Assembly: GCA_009377445.1 (NCBI GenBank) | Contig: WHUA01000002.1 | Location: 124,001 to 188,000 of the forward strand | Direction: 5' to 3' | Length of the DNA: 64,000 bases | Origin: Alphaproteobacteria bacterium | GTDB lineage: Bacteria; Pseudomonadota; Alphaproteobacteria; UBA8366 | In this document: in pieces, positions 1-7,524 of the stretch | How positions within the stretch are numbered: the stretch's first letter is position 1 | Layout: every line of letters begins with the position of its first letter | The notes under the pieces: model-generated | Seen by the model: only the letters and a program-made list of their open reading frames with translations | What the model was told of the DNA's origin: nothing | Database searches by the model: none | Translations under genes and position numbers: made by a program

Positions 1-1054
1 GCGCGGCGGTGAGGCGCTGCGCGAGGATCGCCTTCAGCGCGCCGGCCTCCGTCTTCAGGGTTTCCAGCTTGGCGCGCTCCGCCGGATCGCTCACCGCCTC
101 GGCAAGCGGCAGCTTCACGGAGGCGGCGGTCGCAACCGTCTGGGCGAAGGCGCGGCGCAGCAGGTCGTCGAGCTGCGCATCCTTGGCGACGTCGCGGACG
201 AAGCGGGAGAACCCGCCCTTCCCGCTGCCGTCCTCCCCCATGTACATTGCTTGCGCCGCCTCGAGGTTGCGGCGGATGTTGTCGAGCGAGCGCCCGCTGC
301 GCCAGGATTCGGCGAGCTTCGGGCGCGCGCCTGCGAGGGAGTCGCCGAGCGGGCGCCCCAGCTTGTGGTCGGCGACCATCTCCACCGCCGCATGCAGGCT
401 CTTGAACAGGTCGAGCGTCGCTTCCTTGGGCGTCCGGTAGCGGGCGAACTCGCCGCCCGCCTTCGCGATCTCGGAAACGTAGGAATCGCCGCCCTCCGTC
501 CAGCCGCGATGCACGGCATCGGCAATGGCGGCGACGTTGCCCGCGATCGCCCGCGCCAGGGCGCAGCGATAGCCCGTTGCCGCAGCGCCGTCCGGGTCGA
601 ACAGCAGCCGCTCGAGCGCGGGAAAGCCCTGCACCACGACCTTCGCGCCGGCGAAGGCGCCCGGCTTCAGGATCGTCGTGTCGCGCGCCCGGAGCAGCGC
701 GTCGAGCTCGCGCCCGGTGCGATTGCGCACGTCCGGCCAGAACGCCAGCCGCGTCGAGCGCATGTCCTGCTCGGCCGGGCCGAAGCGGATGTGCTGCACC
801 GACTGCCAGGCGTCCTGCGCCGCCAGCGCGGCATCCCGGAACGCGCCGGCATTTTCCGGCGAAGCCTTGGCGCAAGCGGCATCGGCCTTGCGTTCCAGTC
901 CGGCCGCGGCTCCGGCGAAGCGGGCATAGCGCGGCACGATATGTTCGGCCACCAGCGCAGCGTTGAGCGCGCGGTAGGCGGCGGCGTCATGCTCCGCCGC
1001 CGCAGCCTGCGCGCCGGACAGCAGCAGGACGAGAACCAGCAGCAATCGAATCAT
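1..1054 (-). CDS. Imelysin-family periplasmic protein (second imelysin, 3' end cut by window)
   Basis: The minus-strand reading starts at an ATG and opens with a signal peptide (MIRLLLVLVLLLSGAQA). It stays open for about 351 residues to the window edge. The segment GFPALERLLF matches the GxxxxE core of imelysin proteins, but the usual His is Pro here, unlike the paralogue two genes upstream. Imelysins are periplasmic or outer-membrane-linked proteins tied to iron acquisition. The start lies 13 bases after the stop of the di-haem oxidase gene, with GGGA just upstream, so the two are co-transcribed. Family proteins are usually 340-370 residues, so little is missing. Only the exact C-terminus is unknown. 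Confidence 0.85.
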   Translation of the reverse strand, partial: MIRLLLVLVLLLSGAQAAAAEHDAAAYRALNAALVAEHIVPRYARFAGAAAGLERKADAACAKASPENAGAFRDAALAAQDAWQSVQHIRFGPAEQDMRSTRLAFWPDVRNRTGRELDALLRARDTTILKPGAFAGAKVVVQGFPALERLLFDPDGAAATGYRCALARAIAGNVAAIADAVHRGWTEGGDSYVSEIAKAGGEFARYRTPKEATLDLFKSLHAAVEMVADHKLGRPLGDSLAGARPKLAESWRSGRSLDNIRRNLEAAQAMYMGEDGSGKGGFSRFVRDVAKDAQLDDLLRRAFAQTVATAASVKLPLAEAVSDPAERAKLETLKTEAGALKAILAQRLTAA

Positions 1055-1067
1055 GTCCGGGACATCC

Positions 1068-2591
1068 CTAAAGAGAGCGCAGGAACGCGATCAGCGCGTC
1101 GCGCTCCTGCTTCGAAAGTTGCAGGACCTTCTGCTTCGCCCCTTCCGCCTCGCCGCCGTGCCAGAGCACGGCCTCCATCAGGCTGCGGGCGCGGCCGTCA
1201 TGCAGGAACCGGCTGTGGCCGCTCACCGTCTCGGTCAGGCCGATGCCCCAGAGCGGCGGCGTCCGCCATTCCGTGCCGCTGGCGTCGCCCTCCGGGCGGC
1301 CGTCGGCGAGGCCTTCGCCCATGTCGTGCAGCAGCAGGTCGGTATAGGGCCAGATGAGCTGGAAGGATTGCTCCGGCCGGGCGGCGTCGCGGCGGGTGAC
1401 GAACTTCGGCCGGTGACAGGCGATGCAGCCCGATTCATAGAATACGCGCTTGCCCTCCAGCACGGCCGGCGCATCGACATCGCGCCGCGCCGGAACAGCG
1501 AGATTGCGCGCGTAGAAGGCGACGAGGTCGAACATCTTGTCGGGCAGCTCGACGCCCTCCGCCGGGTCGCTGCCGTCCGGCGCGGCGATGCAGGCGGCCT
1601 GCGCCCCGGTGCACTCGCCCGATCCCTTGCGCGCCAGCTTCGAGGAGATGCCCATGTCGCCGGCGAAGGCGTAGGCGGATTGCTGCGCCACCGACGGCTG
1701 CCCCGCCTTCCAGCCGAAGCGGGTCAGCACCGCCTTGCCGCTTTCCGCGCTCCAACCGCGGTTCGCCCGCCCCGATACGCCGTCGCCGTCGCGGTCGTCC
1801 GGGTCGGCGAGCGCCAGGATATCCGCGTCGCGAATGGCTTCGAGCAGCCCCATGCCGATCATCGGCGGCGCGACGCGGGGCGACAGCATGACCTTCGGGT
1901 GCATCGGCCCGTAGTTGAGGCCGGCGGCGCGGTATTTCGGCTTCCGCAGCGTCACCGTCTCGCCGTCGGCGAAGGTCACCGGGACGTCCTCGTGATCGAT
2001 CTCCATCCGGCCCTCCGCCGGAATGCCCTGGATCGCAAAATTCTGGAACTGCGTGCCGTAGACGGGATCCGGGATCGCATCGGCCCGATGCGACGCGAGC
2101 GCGGCGCGGTCGGCATCGGACTGGGGCGGAATGGAAAGGCGGAGGAACAGCGCGACTCCCGGCTCGCCCTGCGCCGGCGGCTGGCCGCGGCCGTCCTTGA
2201 GGTGGCAGCTCTGGCAGGAGCGCGCGTTGTAGAGCGGCCCCAACCCGTCGGAGGACAGCGTCGAGGACGGCGACGACACCCAGAGCTTCCGGAAGATGCC
2301 GTCGCCGACCTTGAAGTCGAGCGTGCGCTCGAAGGACATGTTGGCGGACGGATGGGAAAAGGCGCTCGAATTGAGCGGGGCGAAGGATGTCGCGCCGCCG
2401 CCCGGGTTCAGCTCGTAGGGCTCGGCCTTCGAGAAATCCGCGGTGGGGCGAACGACGGCCGCGATCCGCGCCGCCTCGTCCGCAGCGCGTGCACCGATGC
2501 CGAACGGCAGACCGCACAGCAGCACGGCAACTGCCGCGACTGCGGCGGCGCGCGCCGTTCTCCCATGATTCCGCCTCATGCCGGCCGTCAT
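1068..2591 (-). CDS. Di-haem oxidoreductase (DUF1111 / 'thiol oxidoreductase'-like) of the imelysin operon
   Basis: A 507-residue exported c-type cytochrome. It has an N-terminal hydrophobic export signal (roughly residues 5-37), then two CxxCH haem-binding motifs, CQSCH near residue 126 and CIACH near 389, in the two-domain layout of the DUF1111 family related to MauG and CcpA peroxidases. The gene is sandwiched between two imelysin genes, the arrangement known from the Pseudomonas PA4370-PA4373 iron cluster, so a periplasmic redox role in iron handling is inferred. The ATG at 2591 sits 13 bases from the upstream stop. A second ATG at 2579 is an alternative start. Substrate and electron partner cannot be read from sequence. 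Confidence 0.88.
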   Translation of the reverse strand: MTAGMRRNHGRTARAAAVAAVAVLLCGLPFGIGARAADEAARIAAVVRPTADFSKAEPYELNPGGGATSFAPLNSSAFSHPSANMSFERTLDFKVGDGIFRKLWVSSPSSTLSSDGLGPLYNARSCQSCHLKDGRGQPPAQGEPGVALFLRLSIPPQSDADRAALASHRADAIPDPVYGTQFQNFAIQGIPAEGRMEIDHEDVPVTFADGETVTLRKPKYRAAGLNYGPMHPKVMLSPRVAPPMIGMGLLEAIRDADILALADPDDRDGDGVSGRANRGWSAESGKAVLTRFGWKAGQPSVAQQSAYAFAGDMGISSKLARKGSGECTGAQAACIAAPDGSDPAEGVELPDKMFDLVAFYARNLAVPARRDVDAPAVLEGKRVFYESGCIACHRPKFVTRRDAARPEQSFQLIWPYTDLLLHDMGEGLADGRPEGDASGTEWRTPPLWGIGLTETVSGHSRFLHDGRARSLMEAVLWHGGEAEGAKQKVLQLSKQERDALIAFLRSL

Positions 2592-2604
2592 CCGAAGCCG
2601 CCGC

Positions 2605-3882
2605 CTACTTGAAGACTTTTGCCGGGTCGTCCAGGCTTTCCGAGCCTTCGAACCTGATCGGCTGCAGCTTGAGCGCGGCAACCACACGCTCGATGCTTTT
2701 CGTCTGTTCGGTCAGCGCGTCGATCGCCGCCTGCACGGCGGCGTTGCCCGCCTTGTTGTCCTTGCCGATCATCTGGTCGTAGGCCTCGACCGTCTCGGCC
2801 CGCTTCTTCAACGCCGCCAGCGCGCCGACGGTCTTGTCGAGCTTCGCCCGCAGCTCGCCGTCGAGCGCCGGGTCGATCTTGGCGACGAGCTGCGACAGGC
2901 TCGGCCCCTTCACCGGCTTGCCGCTCACGCGCTGGTACTCGCCGACGTACACCGCGCGGATGCCGACCACGTCGCGATAGTGCGAGTTGTGCGTGTTGTC
3001 GGAAAAGCAGTCGTGCTCCTCCTCCGGGTCGTGCAGCAGCAGGCCGAGCTTCATGCGCTCGCCCGCCAGCTCGCCGTAGGACAGGCTGCCCATGCCGGCG
3101 AGCATCGCCGCCAGGCCCTCGTCCTCGCCGCCGTCGGCGAGCTGCTTCCGGGCGCTGCCCCCGGGCGCCCATTGCGCCGCCATCCAGCCGAGATCCCCGA
3201 CCAGCAGGTCCGTCGCTACTTTCAAGTATTGGCCCCGCCGGTCGCAGTTGCCGTGCGTGCAGGCCCTGCCCTTCGCGTAGTCCGTCCAGGGCCGGTCGCC
3301 GGCGCCCGGCCCCGTGCCGTTGAGATCCTGCCCCCACAGCAGGAACTCGACCGCGTGGTATCCGGTCGCGACATTCGCCTCGACCTTGCCGATCTCGTGC
3401 AGCGTCTCGGCGAGCAGCTCCTTGGTGATCTTCGAGGCGTCGACGGTCTGGCCGGCATAGGCGAACTTCTTGTTCGCGATCACGTTGGTGGTGAACAGCG
3501 GGTTCGCATCGGACGCCTTGCCGTAGGACGGATCGACATAGTCGATCAGCCCTTCGTCCAGCGGCCAGGCGTTCACCTTGCCCTCCCAGTCGTCCACGAT
3601 GGGATTGCCGAAGCGGTAGGTTTCCGAGGTCTGATAGGGCTCGCGCGCCGCCAGCCAGGCCTGCCGCGCCGCCTTCAGGTGGGCCGCATTCGGCTTTGCC
3701 AGGAAAGCGGTAATCGCCTTTTGCAGTTTCCGGGCGGTGTCCAGCGAATCCTCATAGATCGCTTGCGCGATGTCGGCGTAGTTGTTGATGATGCTACGCT
3801 TCTCCGAGACGGGCTCCGCCTCGGCGGCCGCCGAGACGGTGAGAATGACACCCAGGACCAGCGGTCCCGCAAGATTCCGCAT
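2605..3882 (-). CDS. Imelysin-family iron-regulated protein (IrpA/peptidase M75-like)
   Basis: A 425-residue secreted protein with an N-terminal signal peptide ending around ...VSAAAEAEP. It carries the hallmark GYHAVEFLLWG at residues 174-184 (the GxHxxE motif of imelysin/IrpA proteins) and a C-terminal half rich in helices. These proteins are thought to bind iron or help its uptake in the periplasm; peptidase activity is doubtful. The start is fixed by a strong GGAGG eleven bases upstream. It is the first gene of an operon with the di-haem protein and a second imelysin. An AT-rich, iron-box-like element lies 30-60 bases upstream. Confidence 0.92.
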   Translation of the reverse strand: MRNLAGPLVLGVILTVSAAAEAEPVSEKRSIINNYADIAQAIYEDSLDTARKLQKAITAFLAKPNAAHLKAARQAWLAAREPYQTSETYRFGNPIVDDWEGKVNAWPLDEGLIDYVDPSYGKASDANPLFTTNVIANKKFAYAGQTVDASKITKELLAETLHEIGKVEANVATGYHAVEFLLWGQDLNGTGPGAGDRPWTDYAKGRACTHGNCDRRGQYLKVATDLLVGDLGWMAAQWAPGGSARKQLADGGEDEGLAAMLAGMGSLSYGELAGERMKLGLLLHDPEEEHDCFSDNTHNSHYRDVVGIRAVYVGEYQRVSGKPVKGPSLSQLVAKIDPALDGELRAKLDKTVGALAALKKRAETVEAYDQMIGKDNKAGNAAVQAAIDALTEQTKSIERVVAALKLQPIRFEGSESLDDPAKVFK

Positions 3883-3914
3883 CGATACCTCCGGTTTGAA
3901 CGCGCGGAGGGATC

Positions 3915-3943
3915 ATATTGTTAATAATAATGAATTGCAATTC
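3915..3943 (-). promoter_or_regulatory. Candidate Fur/iron-responsive box before the imelysin operon
   Basis: In an otherwise GC-rich context this stretch reads, on the minus strand, GAATTGCAATTC followed by ATTATTATTAACAAT. It resembles alphaproteobacterial and general Fur targets (AAT/ATT repeats) and sits about 30 bases upstream of the first imelysin codon, where a repressor would block the promoter. The iron-linked content of the operon supports the call. The match is by eye and not palindromic over its full length. Confidence 0.45.
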
Positions 3944-3985
3944 TGGCGTGGCGGCGCGGCGGGACCGAATTGCCGCAGCCGGGGA

Positions 3986-4993
3986 TCAGAGGATGCTGAC
4001 GGTCGCCAGCAGCGCCTTGTGGTCGGACCCCGTGCCCGAAACCGTGGCGATGCTGAGCAGGCTGACGCCCCGCTTCAGGAATATGTGGTCGATCGGTACG
4101 CCGAACGGGCCGAGCCATTCCGGCCAGGTGGCGTGCGTCAGGTTGGAGGCGCAGACGCCCGCTCTCTTGACGTAGCGCGACAGGTTCGCCGACCAGAGCG
4201 CGCTGTTGAAGTCGCCGGCCACGAGGCTGTTCACGGGCAGCGCCGCCACTTCCGCGGTCAGGGCCTCGAACTGATCGGACTGCCCCCGGCCGGCGAAGGG
4301 CCGCCGCATATGCGTGGCGAACACCACCAGCTCGTGGTCCTCGACCATCGCACGCACTTCGAGCGCCATGATCGGGCCCTCGCTGATTGTCCGCTGTGGA
4401 TCGATGCGATATTTCGACAGCACGCCGATGCCGCAATCCGGATGCACGTCGCAAACGGCCTGATTGGGATAGGTGGCCCGGAGCCGGCGGAGCAGCGCCG
4501 CGTGCTGCGGCCGGAGCTCCTCCAGCAGGAGTATGTCGGGATGGTGCTGGGCGAGGACCCGCTCGACCGCGGCGAAATCGTTGTTCTCGCCCCGGATGTT
4601 CAGGGTCATGACGCGCACGATCCGCTTGCCGCTCGCCGCCATCTGAACGGTGCAGGTATCGGCGGACAGGACGCGAAAGCCGACCACGCCGAGGTTGACG
4701 GCCAGCACGACGGCGGCAACGCTCGCGCACGCCTTCGACCGCGCGATCAGGCTGCCCAGGACCACTGCCATGGCCGCCACCGCGAGGTGCGCTTGCAGGC
4801 TCCCGAAGACTTCCAGCGCGGGAATGCGTGCCGACGCGACACCGGCCCCGCTCGCCACGGCCAGCGCGCCGAACAGCGCCAGGACGGCGAGGTCCCGGAC
4901 AAGCCGTCCCGCCGAACGCTCCGCCCACCGGCGCTCTAGTCCGTTGACGAAAAAGGCTGCGGCAGCAGCCAGCTTGCCGCGCAGAAATTCCAT
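3986..4993 (-). CDS. Membrane-anchored endonuclease/exonuclease/phosphatase (EEP) family protein
   Basis: About 335 residues. The first 120 contain three hydrophobic helices, followed by an EEP domain showing the family's ordered motifs: MTLNIRGEN (metal-binding Asn), LLLEEL (catalytic Glu), GDFNS (Asp/Asn), PIDHIF and GSDHKAL (catalytic His). The layout matches bacterial EEP proteins that face the periplasm (YafD-like), acting on phosphodiesters of unknown identity. I chose the ATG at 4993. A TTG at 5077 would add 28 residues but has no better ribosome site. It stands alone, convergent with nothing and divergent from the amidohydrolase. Confidence 0.85.
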   Translation of the reverse strand: MEFLRGKLAAAAAFFVNGLERRWAERSAGRLVRDLAVLALFGALAVASGAGVASARIPALEVFGSLQAHLAVAAMAVVLGSLIARSKACASVAAVVLAVNLGVVGFRVLSADTCTVQMAASGKRIVRVMTLNIRGENNDFAAVERVLAQHHPDILLLEELRPQHAALLRRLRATYPNQAVCDVHPDCGIGVLSKYRIDPQRTISEGPIMALEVRAMVEDHELVVFATHMRRPFAGRGQSDQFEALTAEVAALPVNSLVAGDFNSALWSANLSRYVKRAGVCASNLTHATWPEWLGPFGVPIDHIFLKRGVSLLSIATVSGTGSDHKALLATVSIL

Positions 4994-5229
4994 GAAACCA
5001 CGCCCGCCGTTGAAGGTCCGCCAATATTCGGCAGCGTACGAACGCGTATTAGGGCGCCGGAAGCCGCGTGCCGGCAAAGGGAATTAAGGGCATCCCCGGC
5101 CCGCAGAAGGGTTGGCCCGACAGGGGGGGGGGTGACGGGCTCATATGTTGACAGCTCCGCGGCAACCGTAGGACGGTTCTCGGAGGAGCCATACACCGAT
5201 ACGGCGCCATACCACGCGGGAAAGCGCAC

Positions 5230-6066
5230 ATGCCCCGATCACCTCGACTGAAGCCGCCGCCCGGCGCCTGCGACTGCCATCTGCACGTCTACGGCGAGAG
5301 CGCGCGCTATCCGTGGGTTCCGGTGAAGAACCGGCCCTTCCCCGACCGCCGGCTCGAGCATTACGTCGCGGTGCGCGACCGGCTGGGCCTGGCGCGCACG
5401 GTGATCGTGCAGGCGACCCACTACGCCACCGACAACCGCTGCCTGCTCGACAGCGTGGCGGCGCTGGGCGCGAACGGGCGCGGCATCGCCGTCGTCGACC
5501 CGGCGATCTCCGACGACGCGCTGGCGGCGCTGCACGCGGGCGGCGTGCGCGGGCTGCGCTTCGGTCGCGACCTCGCCAACGGCATGCAGCCCGATGTGCT
5601 GGAAGACATGGCGGCGCGCATCGCGCCCTTCGGCTGGCATATCCAATACCGCTCCTGGCCCGACGAGCTGCTCGAGCTGGAAGCCCGTTTCCGCAAGCTG
5701 CCGATCCCGGTCTGCTTCGACCACATGGGCAATATTGGACCGGAAGCGGGCGGCGCCGGTCATCCCGCCTTCAAGGCGCTGCTGGGCCTGCTCGATACCG
5801 GCAACTGCTGGGTCAAGCTGTCCGCGCCCTACCAGCTCTCGAAGACAGGCGCGCCGGACTACGCGGACTACCGGCCCCAGGGACTCGCCTTCGTGAAGGC
5901 CGCGCCGGAGCGCATGGTCTGGGGCACCAACTGGCCGCACCCGCGCGTCGAGGACAAGCCCGAGGAAGCGGACCTGCTGGACGTGTTGCAAGATTGGACC
6001 GGAGGCGACGCGAAGACGCTGCAGGCGATACTGGTGGACAATCCGGCGACGCTGTACGGGTTCTGA
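5230..6066 (+). CDS. Amidohydrolase-2 family protein (COG3618, PDC-lactonase-like)
   Basis: 278 residues forming one TIM-barrel hydrolase of the family that includes 2-pyrone-4,6-dicarboxylate lactonase (LigI). Visible motifs are ACDCHLHVYG (HxH of strand 1), VIVQATHY, VCFDHMGN and VWGTNWPHP at the end. In most members the last motif is G(S/T)DWPH, with the Asp as catalytic base. Here it is Asn. Such Asn paralogues exist, so the protein may be a lactonase with altered chemistry rather than dead. No pathway partner is adjacent. A run of ten G lies about 100 bases upstream. Confidence 0.85.
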   Translation: MPRSPRLKPPPGACDCHLHVYGESARYPWVPVKNRPFPDRRLEHYVAVRDRLGLARTVIVQATHYATDNRCLLDSVAALGANGRGIAVVDPAISDDALAALHAGGVRGLRFGRDLANGMQPDVLEDMAARIAPFGWHIQYRSWPDELLELEARFRKLPIPVCFDHMGNIGPEAGGAGHPAFKALLGLLDTGNCWVKLSAPYQLSKTGAPDYADYRPQGLAFVKAAPERMVWGTNWPHPRVEDKPEEADLLDVLQDWTGGDAKTLQAILVDNPATLYGF

Positions 6067-6083
6067 GATACCCCCCCCACCCC

Positions 6084-6143
6084 GACCCTCCCCCGCAAGG
6101 GGGGAGGGAGAAGATAAAGTCCTCCCCCCTTGCGGGGGAGGAC
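6084..6143. terminator. Double hairpin between convergent genes (terminator/REP-like)
   Basis: Two stem-loops stand back to back: CCCTCCCCC-GCAAG-type at 6084-6107, and a perfect GTCCTCCCCC / GGGGGAGGAC stem with a CTTGC loop at 6119-6143. They fill the gap between the amidohydrolase stop and the convergent small membrane protein stop, a position suited to bidirectional termination. There is no T-tract, so Rho-independent termination is uncertain. The same GC-rich motif recurs near 11725 and 11915, so it is also a dispersed repeat. Confidence 0.45.
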
Positions 6144-6326
6144 TTAGGTGGGGGGTTGCGGCCCCCACCCGTACCATAGCGACACCGCGGCTGGCGCGCC
6201 GAGGCCGATCCAGGAGACGGCGTCCCAAATGCCGTCGCCAACAAGTGCGGTGACGAGCCCGATGGCGATCAGCACCGCGAGCATGAGCGGCACGGCGAAA
6301 ATCTGGCGGAGGGTAAGCTGCCTCAT
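6144..6326 (-). CDS. Small membrane protein of the iron-uptake operon (60 aa)
   Basis: Sixty residues beginning MRQLTLRQIFAVPLMLAVLI, with two hydrophobic stretches (about 10-30 and 34-52). The ATG overlaps the stop of the PepSY gene by four bases (ATGA), so translation is coupled. Tiny two-helix proteins in this position are common at the end of TonB-receptor / PepSY operons and probably form part of a ferric-siderophore reduction complex. No enzymatic motif is visible. Confidence 0.7.
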   Translation of the reverse strand: MRQLTLRQIFAVPLMLAVLIAIGLVTALVGDGIWDAVSWIGLGAPAAVSLWYGWGPQPPT

Positions 6327-7501
6327 GCCGCCTGCTCCCGCGCCTCGGCATCCGCCGTCTCCGTCAGCGGCGCCGCCGCCCCCTTCCGCCGCGCGACCCA
6401 GAGATAGAGCCCCGACCCGAGCACGACGATCGTCAGGATGTCGAGCACGGTCCAGATGATCTTCATCGGCATGCCGCCGTAGTCGCCGAAATGCAGCGGC
6501 TGCGAGATCAGGAGCGCGGTCACGTACCACGGCATGTCCGCGGTGGCGGTCAGGGTCAGCGCCTCGGCGTCGACCAGCACCGGCTTCAACAGCCGCGCGG
6601 TCAGCGGCGTCTTGCCGTGCATGAACACGGCGTAGTGCTGCGGGCTGGAAAACATCGACCCCGGATAGGCGACGAAGGCCGGCTTCATGCCGGGCGCTGC
6701 CTCGCCCGCAACCGCCAGGGCACGGTCGAGCGAACCCAGCGCCTGCACCGGCGGCTTGCCCGCATAGGGACTCGTCATCTCGGCAAGCTGGTCGTTGCGC
6801 CAGACGCCGAGCACGATTTCGGCCCAGGTGTTGATCACGCCGGTCGCGCCGACGACGAATACCCAGAGCAGCGTCACCACACCCAGCAGGTTGTGCAGGT
6901 CGAGCCATTTCGTGCGGGCCGAGCGCTCGCGGCGGACCGTGCCGAACGGCAGCCGGCGCATGAAGGGGGCGTAAAGCACCACACCCGATACGACCGCGGT
7001 GAGGAACAGCAGGCCCATGAAGCCGAGGAAAAGCTTGCCCGGCAAACCCGCGAACAGGTCGACATGCAGCGTCAGCATTACATACATGAAGCCGCCGGGC
7101 TCCTCCGCCTCCTGAAGGATTTCGGCGGTGCGGGCGTCGAGCACCTGGAAGCGCGTGGCGTCGGGCGGCGCATCCAGCGACGCCACATCGCCGACGAAGA
7201 CGATGCCGGGGTGGTCCTTGTCCCAGCTCACGAAACGCACGACACGGCCGGGGCGCTTTGCGAGCGCCGACTCCACGACCCGGTCGACGGAAGTATTGGG
7301 CGTGCCCGCCGGCATCTCCGGCGCCTCGACCGCCTCGCCGGTCAGCTCCTCGATCTCGTGGTGGAAGATCAGCGGCAGCCCGGTGATGCACAGCAATAGC
7401 AAGAAGACCGTGCAGATCAGGCTGGTCCACTTGTGCACGACATACCAACCGCGGATTGCCCGCGCGGACAGCAACCGATGATTTGTTTCCTGCAGCGTCA
7501 C
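6323..7501 (-). CDS. PepSY-associated TM helix protein (siderophore-iron reductase type)
   Basis: 392 residues with the PepSY_TM pattern: WYVVHKWTSLICTVFLLLLC (first helix with a conserved His), a periplasmic PepSY region, further helices around MYVMLTLHVDLFAG and LFLTAVVSGVVLYAP, a KWLDLHNLLGVVTLLWVFVV helix with His, and a last helix near the C-terminus. Paired histidines in the helices suggest haem binding, as in inner-membrane ferric-siderophore reductases. The GTG start at 7501 is preceded by AAGGAAAG. It lies 23 bases after the TonB receptor stop and is coupled to the downstream 60-residue protein. Confidence 0.88.
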   Translation of the reverse strand: MTLQETNHRLLSARAIRGWYVVHKWTSLICTVFLLLLCITGLPLIFHHEIEELTGEAVEAPEMPAGTPNTSVDRVVESALAKRPGRVVRFVSWDKDHPGIVFVGDVASLDAPPDATRFQVLDARTAEILQEAEEPGGFMYVMLTLHVDLFAGLPGKLFLGFMGLLFLTAVVSGVVLYAPFMRRLPFGTVRRERSARTKWLDLHNLLGVVTLLWVFVVGATGVINTWAEIVLGVWRNDQLAEMTSPYAGKPPVQALGSLDRALAVAGEAAPGMKPAFVAYPGSMFSSPQHYAVFMHGKTPLTARLLKPVLVDAEALTLTATADMPWYVTALLISQPLHFGDYGGMPMKIIWTVLDILTIVVLGSGLYLWVARRKGAAAPLTETADAEAREQAA

Positions 7502-7524
7502 GATCTTTCCTTCACCAGCCTCGC

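Noticed and set aside
1053..2612. Plus-strand frame opposite the di-haem protein
   Set aside because: Low-complexity His/Arg/Val translation; the minus strand has two CxxCH motifs and a signal peptide.
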